Origin: Corbicula japonica
Lineage: Eukaryota; Mollusca; Bivalvia; Venerida; Cyrenidae
Length of the DNA stretch: 64,000 nucleotides
Reading direction: 5' to 3'
Assembly (NCBI GenBank): GCA_038501625.1
Contig: JAZAYU010000015.1
Location: 3,618,991-3,682,990, forward strand
Shown here: piece after piece, positions 21,841 through 32,957 of the stretch
Numbering within the stretch: the first letter of the stretch is position 1
How the letters are laid out: the number at the start of each line of letters is the position of its first letter
Notes under the pieces: generated by a model
What the model was told of the DNA's origin: nothing
The model's input: only the letters and a program-made list of their open reading frames with translations
Database searches by the model: none
Translations under genes and position numbers: made by a program

Positions 21841-24800
21841 CTGAAATATAGGAACATGAACTATGACTTTATTTTGTCTTTATTTTGCACTGGTTTAAGC
21901 CTTCCCTCTATAGATACCGTCATTTGCCTTTTATCATGAGTGAACAGAGTAGATCCAGATCAGCATGCACATCCATGTGGTCTGTACCCAAGGTTATAAA
22001 ACTGAGCATGGAAACCAGTCTCAAATCTCAAGCATCTGATTGGCTGAAATGGCGACTGGTCGCCATTTCAGCCAATCAGGTGCTTGAGATTTGAGACTGG
22101 TTTCCAAACTCAGGTTTATAACCTCCAGCTCTGATCAGGATCTATACTGTTGGCTTTGATTCATTTGATTATTCATGACCAAGAAATGAACAGTGTAGAT
22201 CCTGATCTTGCCTGCTGATCTGAATCTACACCGGTCATTAATGCTGTACAATACTTTTCTGGCTGTGTGAGATTTTAACTGATGCCAAAGAACAAGGCAA
22301 CAAGTTTATGTTAACATTACAAACTTTATGTTAACTTTTAAAATGCTTAACAAACCTAAAACCCCTTGTCGAGCAAAATCAGCCACAGATCCGTGTAATT
22401 TTCTCAATAAACTCTTGTAAAACACCCAAAAAGATAAACTAGGGTTTTCATAAACACCAGATATCCAAAATCCTAAATGACTCATCAGTGGCACTTATTA
22501 TAATTTAAGAGTTGCAACTGTTCTTTCATATATTGTATAAAGAATTTTGACGCTCCTCATGAAAGGTCAATTATGACGTGAGCTTTCTTGGTATTTCAAC
22601 CCCCAGATAACCTACACAAATCAACAAAAATGAAGTCCATTATAAACAGCTACTGAATGGCTTCAGAGCTGACATTTCTGAGTGCAGTTTGTAGATAGCA
22701 CCCATCAGATCATAATGGCATTGTTCACAGACTAGTTTCATACCATGAACCATTTATCTATGATGACATTTATCACAATTTCTGAGATTTTCGGGTGAAT
22801 GACTCAAGGAAACTCTAAAGAACTTACGTGTCAAGCCTTGATTCTGTGTATCTCTTTTACCTCAACTCTCTACTCCATGAAATATGGCTGTTATCAATGG
22901 CTGAACAGTGTAGATCCAGTGTAGATCCAGATAACTGGCTACAACTGTGCAATCTGATCAATATCTACACATTTTAAGATTCATTGAGTTATTTTTCTGA
23001 CTAACAGGCATCCAGTGTAAATCCAGATCAGATGGCACTGATGTGCCAGCTGAGCTGGATCTAGACTGGTCGCACATGTGACATATAAATGGAGTGAAGG
23101 GTCATAGCAGAATGTTCAACCAATTGTGCTTACAAAGGCAGACTGACTGATTATAACTGCCAAAAGAACAAATGGCATTAAGTGGCTACCTACCTATAGC
23201 TCCATGTACAAGAATTTCATTGAGGAGCTGCGGAGATGAAATGTATTCAAATATCCCTCCTTTAGGCAACTTGTGGTCTTCACTTACAACATGACCTATT
23301 CATCAAGAAATTAAAATAAAGAATGTTAAGCAGATTAATTAAGGATTGAATAAATATTTGAGGTTGTTCATTTAAGGATTGAATAAATAGTTGATGTTGT
23401 TTATTTGGGTATGGAAAACATTTTTGCTACACATTTACTTTAAACTATCCAAATGTTTTTCATACCCAAACAAACACAATCAAACACTGATTCACTTGAT
23501 ATATTTACACACATGAAAATTCTAATATTTACTAAATTCACAAAATTACAGACTTTACTCTAGCCCTCCAAAAGTTATATGTCATACTGCATACCATCAG
23601 TAATTAAGATTAATCCAATGATTTCTTTTAAGATATACTCTACAGATTAGTTGGCAAATGAACATTTCACGGGAGACTGGAAATTCACAGAAAACCAGAA
23701 ATAGGAGTATGGTGGCAACACCGGAAGTCCTGATCATGATCATAGTGATTGTTTCAAATTCCGTCATATGTAAAACATAAGAAGCCATTCATATTTTTCA
23801 ATTACTTACAGATAGATGGTAGCAATTACAAAAGTGGTAACTTCCTATTCTCGGGGAGTACATTTGTATAGATGAAGAAGTATACTCCACCTGCCCTATT
23901 TTTTCTGAACTTGGCCAACTGGTACTGTAATTTGTTGTCTTGGTATGAAATAATAGCAAACAAAGCCACGCCTAGTATGTGGTGCCATGTAAATTCTGAC
24001 CAATGAAACCAACCTGAAAAATATTTATATTTATTAGATTTAAATTTGTTCTTCTAAAACCCGAACTGGAGAAATGAAACTGTATGGTAGGGTTAATGCA
24101 TATACAATTATATAATATACTTAGCAAAAAAGCATTTGAAACTTATCATTTTTAATAATAATGATACACATACAACCTGACAGAAATCTGGAATAACTAT
24201 GACTGTATTGGATGTATTCCACTGTGAAAGACACAACTTAAAATGTGTTTTCCGGGTTCGACCACTAATTTGACAGACATAACAAACAGTATATAAGGAA
24301 GTGATGTCACCCTAATGCTAAAGCTCCTATACCCGCCGGGGTGATATTTGTTTCGCATATCGGTCACCGACCCGATATTGCTTGCACCGTTTTAAGTTTA
24401 CCATAAAGTCCGAGGACACCCGTCGTCCAATCCGACGAGACCTCTCATCCGTAACTCCGCCCACTTAGTGACGGAACTACTTTCCGGAAGCCATTGTAAC
24501 TAATGTAAACAAATATCGATAACGAAACAGTATATAAGGAAGTGATGTCAACGAAGTCACCAAAACCTTGTAAGTGTTAATGCACCTAATAACGTCTGCC
24601 ATAATGTTATTCCATGACAATATCACAGAAACGTACCTCTACCAGCGCCGTCTAATGGTGGGGCTTCAGATAAAAGTGTGAGTCCAGCACATAACGTGTA
24701 AATATGTGGTGCTAGCCAGTCTAGAAGATCGATAGTGGCAGTCGTACTGAATACATTGATGTACACGCTCTGATACCAGCGGAATAATGTATGTGTGAAC

Positions 24801-27730
24801 AGTAAACTAGAACCTACAACTATGGATAGCTCATCTAAAAGCAGAAAATATCAAATGCTGTAGACTGAATTGCTTTATACAACTTATCAAGAAAATGAAA
24901 TCATACAGAACTTCTTCTTCAAATATATTTGAATTGCATCCATACATGAGGAACTGTTATTTGTAAGAATACTGTGAAATTATTTTTACAGTTGGTCAAT
25001 GTTTTAGCTGATCTGGATCTAAACTATTCACATATGTGATAAAACCTATGGGGTAAAGAATTAAATTGAGTGAATTCCATTATATAGCATTTGCAAAAGG
25101 TCAAGTTCAACAAATCGATATTGAAAATTTTGGGTACTTGTAACCACTTCAAGCTAGTATAGCACAAATAGCACACAGCTCATTTCTGATTAACAGCAAA
25201 ATAAGCAAACACAATACTGTGAATCATTTCATGTGTGTGCAATCAAACTCCACAGAAATTTAATTTGTTAACCATTTACTCCATCTATACTCATTTTATT
25301 GCATGTGCAACTAGTGTAGATCCAGATCAGAAGGCACAGATGGGTGCTGCGTGCTTAATAAAACAAAACTAGACTGTGTCCACAGGACACTGATGCCCCC
25401 ACTGCTGCAATAACATTTGTTACAAAATTTTGTACCAGGTATTAACAACATGTGGTGATCATGATTAGTAAATGAGGAGTAAGTGCCACAAAATTTAATA
25501 ACTAACATAAACAAAAAGCCATAACTGTGGTGAAAATTGTTGCAAGACAATGTCCTTTACAACAATCTTCACATCATGTCTAATCATCTGTGCAAGTTTG
25601 CAAGAAATCAGCCAATTAGAAAATGTGAAGTTGATGCCACAAAATTTTGTAAGTGAAATAAACAAAGGGCCATAACTGTGGTAAAAATGGCAGCAGAAAA
25701 AAATCTTTTTTTTTATGATCATCTACCCAGCCATCTTGATCATGTGTGCAAGTTAGAAAGAAATCTGTCCAAAAGTAAATGAGGAGTTGATGCCACAAGA
25801 TATTATTACTGAAAAAAACAAAGGGCCATAACTCTGGTAAAAATAGTCGCAGGAAAAAATCCTTTCTTCACGATCATCTAGACATCCTGCTTCATCATCT
25901 GTGCATGTTTGCAAGGAATCTGCCCTGTAGTTTAGGAGGAGTTGATGCCACAAGATTTAATTGCTGAAATTAACAAAGGGTCATAACTCTGATAAAAATG
26001 GTCGCAGGTAAAAATCCTTTCTTTACGATCATCTACACATCCTGCTTCATCATCTGTGCAAGTTCGCAAGAAATCTGCCTTATAGTTTTGGAGGAGTTGA
26101 CGCCACAAGATTTAATTACTGAAATTAACAAAGGGCCATAACTCTGGTAAAAATGGTCGCAGGAAGAAATCCTTTCTTCACGATTATCTACACATCCTGC
26201 TTCATCATCTGTGCAAGTTTGCAAGAAATCTGCCTTGTAGTTTTGGAGGAGTTGACGCCACAAGATTTAATTACTGAAATTAACAAAGGGCCATAACTCT
26301 GGTAAAAATGGTCGCAGGAAAAAATCCTTTCTTTACGATCATCTACACATCCTGCTTCATCATTTGTGCAAGTTCGCAAGAAATCTGCCTTATAGTTTTG
26401 GAGGAGTTGACGCCACAAGATTTAATTAATGAATATAACAAAGGGCCATAACTCTGGTAAAAATGGTCGCAGGAAGAAATCCTTTCTTCACGATTATCTA
26501 CACATCCTGCTTCATCATCTGTGCAAGTTTGCAAGAAATCTGCCTTGTAGTTAAGGAGGAGTTGACGCCACAAGATTTTATAACTGAAATTAACTAAGGG
26601 CCATAACTGGTAAAAATGGTCGCAGGAAAAAAACCTTTCTTTACGATCATCTACACATCCTGCTTGATCATCTGTGCAAGTTTGAAAGAAATCCGCCTTA
26701 TAGTTTAGGAGGAGTTGATGCCACAAGATTTGGGGACGTACGGACGTACAGACGTACGTCCGTACAGACGTACGGACGGACGAGTGCAACTCTATATGCC
26801 TCCCACTTTGTGGGGGCATAAAAAAGAACAGTGCAGATCCTGATTAGACAGCTTTGTTTGTTTGTTTGTTTGTTTGATTGGATCTACACTGTTGGCCCAC
26901 AACATAAAGTATAATATAGGAAGGAAAGGGTTAATAGCAAATCTGATTAGAATTATACAAATGCACAAATTGGCAGATGTGAGATACTGTAATCTGCAGT
27001 AATCTTTGCAAAAATTATTTCACTGCATAATGAAATAAAAGTACACTTTTCCATACCTGTAGTAACTACACCAGGATTGGAAACTCTGTCAACAAAACGT
27101 TGAAGCCAGCCAAAGTTAGTTATGCCGAACCAGTAAGAATTGTAAACTGCGATGCAGATGGCTCCGTTCATGCCCAACCCTAGGAACAGTCGCCGTATTG
27201 GTCTGAAATCATTATAACACCATGTCTTTGACAGTCAGTTACTAAACAGAAATTTTTTATTTTTTTATATACCGGTAACATTATAAAAGCAAAATTTTCT
27301 GCATTTAGAAAGGATGCACCTCTGCCCACATTTTTTATCGCACCATCACTGTAGTGCACAAACTGAATAAGATTTTTACCTCGATAAGATATCACGTCCA
27401 TGCTCTCTGATTAGGATCTACACTGTTCTTTTTTTTTATTCATTAGATTATTTCTAACTTTACTTGTTTGAGACAAGATGTTATCCTGTTTTTTCTAACA
27501 TGATACAATGCAAACATCAAAATCAAATTAAAAAAGAAAAATGTGCTAAAAAGCATGCAAACTTACCGTTTGGTAAATCTGAAAAGCCCCTTCTCGCCAT
27601 CAAAGTCTCGGCTTGTGCTTGAACCAGCGATGGCTTGGTACAGGCCCTTGACAACGTAAGCCCCTGACAGAGACGTCCACAGCAGACTTATCCCTGACAT
27701 GGATCCTATATGCGCAGGTAGATCTATCAT
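21683..27730 (-). CDS. SRD5A3: Polyprenol reductase, steroid 5-alpha-reductase family member 3
   Basis: Exons in transcript order are 27567-27730, 27057-27202, 24637-24834, 23891-24013, 23194-23295 and 21683-21840: 891 nt, 296 residues, GT-AG throughout, phases consistent. The family enzyme is an ER membrane NADPH-dependent reductase that makes dolichol from polyprenol for N-glycosylation. Family landmarks, in order, are LLFTHTLFRWYQSVYINVFS, WFHWSEFTWHHILG, FRKNRAGHVV, the cofactor-side motif PKGGIFEYISSPQLLNEI, and the C-terminal KAIIPFLM. Several hydrophobic helices span the length, as expected; human SRD5A3 is 318 residues, so this one is slightly shorter at the N terminus. The start is the first ATG after an apparent acceptor at 27765. 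Introns hold MITEs, a pearl-like element and a CpG-rich insert. Confidence 0.95.
21895..22262. mobile_element. MITE A interrupted by MITE B
   Basis: The outer halves are 21895-21988 and 22129-22262 (GTAGATCCAGATCAGCATGC ... CTGATCAGGATCTATACTG ... GATCTGAATCTACACC). The interruption falls inside the GTCTGATCAGG stem. Confidence 0.65.
21989..22128. mobile_element. MITE B, complete foldback nested in MITE A
   Basis: The arms CCAAGGTTATAAAACTGAGC and CTCAGGTTTATAACCTCCAG bracket a near-perfect palindrome centred on GGCGACTGGTCGCC. TCTG occurs on both sides, a possible 4-bp target duplication. Confidence 0.75.
22862..23106. mobile_element. MITE A, degenerate, with a 12-bp duplication
   Basis: It runs from CTCTACTCCATGAAATATGG to AATGGAGTGAAGGGTC. 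GTGTAGATCCA is duplicated in tandem at 22909-22930. Confidence 0.6.
23194..23295 (-). CDS. SRD5A3: SRD5A3 exon 5, cofactor-binding motif
   Basis: The acceptor is TGAATAG and the donor TAG|GTAGGT; 33 codons. It carries PKGGIFEYISSPQLLNEI, the most conserved segment of the steroid 5-alpha-reductase C-terminal domain. Confidence 0.94.
23334..23630. mobile_element. TIR element E, first copy
   Basis: It starts TAAGGATTGAATAAATATTT (this 35-bp start is doubled). It has inverted GGGTATGGAAAACATTT / CTTTTTCATACCCAAAC arms and ends with CATACCATCAGTAATTA, as in the copy at 31264. It lies in SRD5A3 intron 4. Confidence 0.55.
23891..24013 (-). CDS. SRD5A3: SRD5A3 exon 4
   Basis: The acceptor is TTTTTCAG and the donor GCAG|GTGGAG is weak; 40 codons. 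It encodes WFHWSEFTWHHILG and the basic FRKNRAG, which is completed across the junction. Confidence 0.92.
24284..24550. repeat. 26-bp exact direct repeats bracketing a CpG-rich 215-bp segment
   Basis: 24284-24309 and 24525-24550 are identical (they contain AGTATATAAGGAAGTGATGT). The segment between is CpG-rich and, on the minus strand, has CTTCCGGAAAG (ETS-like) and GGGCGGAG (GC box). It lies in SRD5A3 intron 3. It may be an insertion with a long target duplication, or a tandem duplication. Confidence 0.5.
24637..24834 (-). CDS. SRD5A3: SRD5A3 exon 3
   Basis: The acceptor is CTTTTAG. The donor AG|GTACGT at 24637 is preferred over a weaker GTAGAG six bases earlier; both keep phase. It encodes the FRWYQSVYINVFS family motif and the following membrane helix. 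Confidence 0.92.
25003..25066. mobile_element. MITE A, right-end fragment
   Basis: TTTTAGCTGATCTGGATCTA and GGGGTAAAGAATTAA. Confidence 0.5.
25268..26934. mobile_element. MITE A split by a pearl-like element, with a TTTG microsatellite
   Basis: The left part is 25268-25345 (GTTAACCATTTACTCCATCT, GTGTAGATCCAGATCAGA) and the right part 26822-26934 (GAACAGTGCAGATCCTGATT ... GGAAAGGGTTAA). (TTTG)6 at 26852-26876 lies in the right stem. Confidence 0.65.
25346..26821 (-). mobile_element. Pearl-like element with ~155-bp tandem core repeats
   Basis: The ends carry inverted GATGCCCCCACTG and CACTTTGTGGGGGCATAA. Core units 25470-26740 repeat about eight times every ~155 bp (GGGCCATAACTCTGGTAAAA, ATCATCTACACATCCTGCTT, GAGGAGTTGACGCCACAAGA). 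Several adjacent units are nearly identical (26030-26560), implying recent homogenisation. Near the right end, GTACGTCCGTACAGACGTAC forms a palindrome. It is in SRD5A3 intron 2. Confidence 0.7.
27057..27202 (-). CDS. SRD5A3: SRD5A3 exon 2
   Basis: The acceptor is GATTTCAG and the donor CAG|GTATGG; 48 codons in phase with both neighbours. It encodes a second hydrophobic segment (LFLGLGMNGAICIAVY) and a Trp-rich loop. Confidence 0.9.
27395..27470. mobile_element. MITE A, internal fragment
   Basis: CACGTCCATGCTCTCTGATT, then AGGATCTACACTGTTC and ATTCATTAGATTATTTCTAA. Confidence 0.4.
27567..27730 (-). CDS. SRD5A3: SRD5A3 exon 1 (coding)
   Basis: The ATG is at 27730-27728 and the donor is ACG|GTAAGT; 54 codons plus 2 nt. 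It contains a first hydrophobic helix. TTTTCAG ending at 27765 suggests a further 34 nt of 5' UTR in this exon and a separate upstream UTR exon. Confidence 0.88.
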
Positions 27731-27889
27731 TCTGTATTCTTGTTTATTCAGTCAAGGTCAATATCTGAAAATATAGACATGAACGCTTTCTTTTTAACTC
27801 TGACTGAAGTACACAAGTAGGAAATAACTTTTGATGTTATTTATTTAGCCTTCAACTGTCACTCACATTATAATAAAGTGGTTTGATGG

Positions 27890-28181
27890 TACTGCATAAA
27901 GTTTGAGTTTTACATGTAAATTAAAAAAATTAAATGGTAATGCTATAACAACACTGACTTTAAATTATTCACTCTAATGCTGACTGTGTAAGAATAGAAG
28001 ATAAGATTTACTTTGATTACAGGTCTTCTACAGTTAATATTAAGAATTTCGATTCTTGAAAACACTTTATATTTTTATTCTCACATATGACCAGGCACCT
28101 TTAAATTCTGCAAAATCTAAATGTTCTGCAGAACTATTTCTTGACATGAAAATAATATGATTTTAATAACATACTTCAGAT
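27890..28181. repeat. Segmental duplicate, copy 1 (no insert)
   Basis: About 290 bp shared with 31110-31830: AACAACACTGACTTTAAATT, CTTCTACAGTTAATATTAAG and CACCTTTAAATTCTGCAA. In the other copy a 445-bp insert separates the two parts. Confidence 0.65.
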
Positions 28182-28423
28182 TTAATCCTTTCCTTCATAA
28201 AAACACGTTTATACGCACGTGCGACCAGTGTAGATCCAGATCAGCTGGCACATCCCTGCTGTCTGATCAGGATCTGCACTGCTTGCTTTTTGGTCAAAAA
28301 TAACCTAATAAATCAAATAGCGAACAGTTTAGATTCTGATCAGACAGCATGGATGTGCTGGCTGATCTGGATCTAAACTGTTTGCCCATGTAATGAAGGT
28401 GTGTCTATGGAGGAAAGGGTTAA
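28182..28423. mobile_element. MITE A, full length
   Basis: TTAATCCTTTCCTTCATAAA to GGAGGAAAGGGTTAA, both stems clear. It adjoins the segmental duplicate. Confidence 0.85.
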
Positions 28424-28777
28424 TGTTACTGCAGAATCTGTTTATTTTGAGTTAGTTTGAGTTTCACATATCCATTAAAAATTCAACGTATTAATTTAAA
28501 ACTTAAAAAAAAACTACCTAAACACTAGCACCAAAATGTTATTGTATCAGTGTAATAGTTTACCCTATAAAAATAATAAAATGTGTGAATATATGTCCAT
28601 TCAAAAATGTTATTTGCAGACTCATTGAAAAAATTTGAATCCCGCAAAAAATGATACTTCTGTATTTAAGGCCTTGCGACCATGGTAGTTTCTAACTTGT
28701 CTGTCATGACATCTTGATAAATATTATGACTAAAACAAGTTTGATGAAAATTAGTTTCAAATTCAAAATGTGCCATT
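28424..28777. other. No recognised feature
   Basis: AT-rich DNA between repeats, probably SRD5A3 first intron. Confidence 0.4.
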
Positions 28778-30850
28778 TTACTCCATTTATATGAGTTTTA
28801 TTGTGCGCTCTACCAGTGTGGATCCAGATCAGCTGGCACAACCAGACCATCTTATCTTGATCTAATCTGTTTAAAAACAAGCGAATTTGTTGAATTTATA
28901 TCCCCCGCCGTGTACTGGTTATTACTAACACAACAGCTGAAGACATAGGGCTTTATTTAGATATTTATCCTGGATGGCAAAAATAGTGAAAAAAAAACTT
29001 CAGATGGTGAAAAGGGTTGGGCAGCTCACCAGAATATACAAATGAGATGAAAAGTCTTCAAGTTGTTAAAATGATGAACGCAGTAGTTAAAATATAGCGC
29101 GGTATTTGATTGAAATCCATGCAGAAGTTGCATAGAAGTAGCATGGAAACGAATACTACTTTTATGCATAGTGCATAACTTATCAAAGGGCCATAACTCT
29201 GTGTTAATCGGTCACACCAGAACAAGACAACAATATGGGCATCTTGTCTTGGTATTGATGGTTTCCATAGTTTCCTGCTAAGAAATAGCAAGGAAACAAA
29301 TACTGCTCTACATGCAAAATGCATAACTTATCAAAGGGCCATAACTGTGTTAAAAGGTCTGACTGAAATAAGATGACAATATGAACATCTCCTGCTTGTA
29401 TTAAAGGTTTCCAGAAAAAATTCATTGAAATCTATCTAGTAGTTGCAGAGAAATAGCGTCGAAACAAATACTGCTGTATATGCATAATGTGTAAGTTATC
29501 AAAGGGCCATAACTCTGTGTTAAACCGTCTGACAGGAACAAGACGACAATATTCATATCTCCTTATGGTATTGATGGTTTCAAGAAAGTTTCATTGAATT
29601 CCATTCTGTAGTTGCAGAGAAATAGCCCGGAAACAAAAAACTGCTCTATGTGCATAAGGCATAAGTTATCAAAGGGCCATAACTCTGTGTTAAACAGTCT
29701 GACTGGAACAAGACCACAATATGTGCATCTCTTCTTGGTATTGATGGTTCTCAGAAAGATTAATTGAAATCCATCTGGTAGTTGCAGAGAAATAGCAGAA
29801 ATGAATACTGCTCTATATGCATAATGCATGTTATCAAAGGGCCATTACTCTGTGTTAAATAGTCTGACGGGAACAAGACTATGATATGCCCATTTCCTCT
29901 TGGTATAGATGGTTTCCAGAAAGTTTCATTGAAATCCATCCAATAGTTGCAGAGAAAAAGCACAGAAACGAATACTGCTCTATATGCATAATGAATAAGT
30001 TATCAAAGGGCCATAACTCTGTGTTAAACGGTCTGACCAAAACAAGTCGATGGTATACACATCTCCTCTTGGTATAGATGGTTTCCAGAAAGTTTCATTG
30101 AATTCCATTCAGTAGTTGCAGAGAAATAGCCCGTAAACGAATACTGCTCTATATGCATAATGCATAAGGTATCAAAGGGCCATTACTCTGTGTTCAACAG
30201 TCTGACCAGAACAAGACGATGATATGCGCATCTCCTCTTGGTATTGATGGTTCTCAGAAAGATTCATTGAAATCCATCTGGTAGTTGCAGAGAACTAGTG
30301 CGGAAACAAATATTGCTCTATATGCATAATGCATAAGTTATCAAAGGGCAATAACTCTGTGTTAAACAGTCTGAATGAAACAAGACGACGACATGCACAT
30401 CTTCTCTTGGTAAAGATGGTTTACAGCAAGTTTCATTGAAATCCATTCAGTAGTTGCAGAGAAATAGCGCGGAAACGAATACTGCTCTATATACATAATG
30501 CATAGGTTATCAAAGGGCCATAACTCTGTGTTAAATGGTCTGACCGGAACAAGACAAAGATATGCGCATCTCCTCTTGGTACTGATGGTTCCCACAAAGT
30601 TTCGTTGAAATCCATCCAGTGGTTGCGGAGAAATAGTGTGGAAACGAAATTCGGACGGACAGCGTGACGACGTGACACCGTGACGGACGGACAACGCCAA
30701 AACAATATCCCCCTCCCGATTTCATCGGCAGGGGATAATAATCTAATGAATCTAACAGCAAACAGTGTAGACCCTGATCAAACAAGATTTGCCGGTTGAT
30801 CCGAATCTACACAGTTCGCTAACGGCATAACATTAATATCCCTTAGAGTT
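28778..30850. mobile_element. MITE A split by a reversed pearl-like element
   Basis: The left part is 28778-28888 (TTTACTCCATTTATATGAG, GTGTGGATCCAGATCAGC) and the right part 30740-30850 (ATCTAATGAATCTAACAGCA, CTGATCAAACAAG, ATCTACACAGTTCGC). Confidence 0.6.
28898..30738 (-). mobile_element. Pearl-like element, reverse copy of that at 15806-18148
   Basis: It begins TATATCCCCCGCCGTGTACT (complement of the right end at 18130) and ends CCCGATTTCATCGGCAGGGG (complement of the left end at 15810), with about ten ~165-bp core units between. Both copies keep the unusual GTGACGGACGG segment next to the same end. Confidence 0.72.
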
Positions 30851-31109
30851 AACTGTCAGATAACTCCAAGTAATTGAAGCCAATAGACGGATGCTGTGGA
30901 TTAAAAGCAGCCCAAAATGAGCAAAAAAGCATGATATTTGATGTAAGAAATTGTTGTTTTGAAAGCAGCCTATTCAAAGGTCAAGCTGGAATATTTCAAT
31001 GATTCAGATGTGGTTAACATTCATATTACTGCTTTATTATCTGCATATAAATGACCGGAGCAAATTTCATCAAAATAAAGGACAATTCTCTACAGTTTAG
31101 GATCTGTTG
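30851..31109. other. No recognised feature
   Basis: Probably SRD5A3 first intron; no exon-like reading frame is seen. Confidence 0.4.
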
Positions 31110-31830
31110 TGAATGAATTATGCTAGTAATGTTACAACAACATTGGCTTTAAATTACTCACTCATATGTTGACTATGTAAGAATAGTATAAATTGAATTA
31201 GATCTTCTACAGTTAATATTAAGAATTTTGATATTTGAAAACACTTATAATGTTCCATCTAATATGTGACTAGTTAAGGATTGAATTGATATTTGACGAT
31301 TTTTATTTGGTTATGGAAAACAGTTGGGTTGGTAAAGTGTGTAGCCCGAAGGGTTTCATGCATACTTTCCATACCCAAATGAAAACTATAAAATATTGAT
31401 TCAATCCTTATATTTACACACATAAAAACTCTCATTAATACAGAAATTAAGAGAAATGAGATGAATTCGTGATATTACGGCTTTTTCTAATGGCTGTTGG
31501 AACAAGTGAATGATGGCATGCTTTTTCACAGCAACCCGTGGCAAACCGCATGTGCTTGTGGACGTCACACGTCAAAACATTGTGCGACTTCCAATAAATT
31601 GTGAACAGTTCTACTGTAGCGACGCCTTTGAAAGTAATACATCACACTGTTTACCATCAGAAATTATGATTCGTTAGTTAACTAACACTTCATCATAGAG
31701 GACGAAGTTGAAGTGTAAATATGCACCTTTAAATTCTGCAATATCTTAATGTTGTGCAGAACATTTTCTTGACATGAAAATAATATGAAAAGAATAACAT
31801 ACTTCTGGTTTAACGTTACAATCTTTTTGT
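31110..31830. repeat. Segmental duplicate, copy 2, with insert
   Basis: 31110-31263 and 31713-31830 match 27950-28181. 31264-31712 is extra. Confidence 0.65.
31264..31712. mobile_element. TIR element E, second copy
   Basis: TAAGGATTGAATTGATATTT and its complement ATTGATTCAATCCTTATATT form a foldback around GTTATGGAAAACAGT / CTTTCCATACCC. CATCACACTGTTTACCATCA follows, as at 23580. The exact right border is uncertain. Confidence 0.55.
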
Positions 31831-32277
31831 TAAAATGTATAATTTTCCAATAAAATAATTTATTTAAAATCAAAATGATATATCACAATGACAAAATGTC
31901 AATTTTAGAGTAAATCAAAGATTAATGCTTTTGTCTTTTAAATGAAAATAAATTATTCAAAAGTCTGTGTGTCAGATTAAGTCAATGTCAGATGGATTTA
32001 ATTCAAAGATATTTTAGTTTCAATATATTTGAAGTCTCAACAGGCCAGCAAGTCTCTATCTGCACGAATATTCAACATTAAAGATATGTGATACCAATAT
32101 TAATCTTTTAGAACATGGATACGCTTTTCATCACATAGGCAACCAATGTATATCCAAATATCTGGATCTACACTGTTTGAATCTTGCTCAAAGCAACAAG
32201 TGAACAGTGTAGATCCAGGACAGGGTCGGATGCAAGATTTCCTGAAAGGAGATTTGTTTAGGGCTGTCTAATGGTAG
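31831..32277. other. No gene; weak MITE A-like traces at 32110-32225
   Basis: GGATCTACACTGTTTGAATC and AACAGTGTAGATCCAGGACA are family-like, but no termini remain. Confidence 0.35.
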
Positions 32278-32411
32278 TTAACCCTTTACTCCATAATTAC
32301 ACATTTTAACGACCAGTGTAGATTCAGATCAGCCGGCACATCCATGTCGTCTGATCTGGATCTAAACTGTTCGCCCACGCAATAAAGATGTGTCTATGGA
32401 GGAAAAGGTTA
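32278..32411. mobile_element. MITE A, internally deleted
   Basis: TTAACCCTTTACTCCATAAT to GGAGGAAAAGGTTA. The middle, including one stem, is missing. Confidence 0.75.
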
Positions 32412-32494
32412 TGATTATGATAATTTTCTGGCAAATATCCCTATGAAAATTGAATATTACTCTCCAAAAAGGTGGTTTGAGCAACCCCAATGAA

Positions 32495-32645
32495 CTCCCT
32501 CTAGAACATGCTAGCCTGCACATTCATGCCATCTGATAAGGATTTACACAGCTTGCCACTTGGTCAGAAATTACCTAATGAATCAAAAATTAAACAATGC
32601 AGATCCTGATCAGACAGCTCTGTTTGATATTTCTAAGAGTTAAAA
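32495..32645. mobile_element. MITE A, degenerate central part
   Basis: CCTGCACATTCATGCCATCT, TTGGTCAGAAATTACCTAAT and CAGATCCTGATCAGACAGC. Confidence 0.55.
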
Positions 32646-32718
32646 CTTCTTTCTGATAATGCCAATGTCTGACTATGGTGTTACCTATTCAAATTGGATT
32701 TCCATGTTTTGCCTTGCT

Positions 32719-32957
32719 ATCCCTTTCCTCCATATATACCATTTTTACACATGTGCGACCAGTGTATATCTAGATCAGCCGGCACATCCGTGCCATCTGA
32801 TCAGGATCTGCACTGGTCGCATTTTGTTCAGAAATAACCTAATGAATAAAAAAGCGAAGAGTTTAGATCCTGATCAGATGGCACAGATGTGCCGGCTGAT
32901 CTGGATCTAAACTGTTCGCCCTCGCAATTAAGGTGTATCTATGGAGGAAAGGGTTAA
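32719..32957. mobile_element. MITE A, full length
   Basis: CCCTTTCCTCCATATATACC to GGAGGAAAGGGTTAA. The left TTAA is lost (CTAT). Confidence 0.82.

Noticed and set aside
25311..26819. Cys-containing repeated ORFs (CTDDEAGCVD words) as a repeat protein
   Set aside because: They arise from the ~155-bp core repeats; each unit drifts in frame and has no start or splice context.
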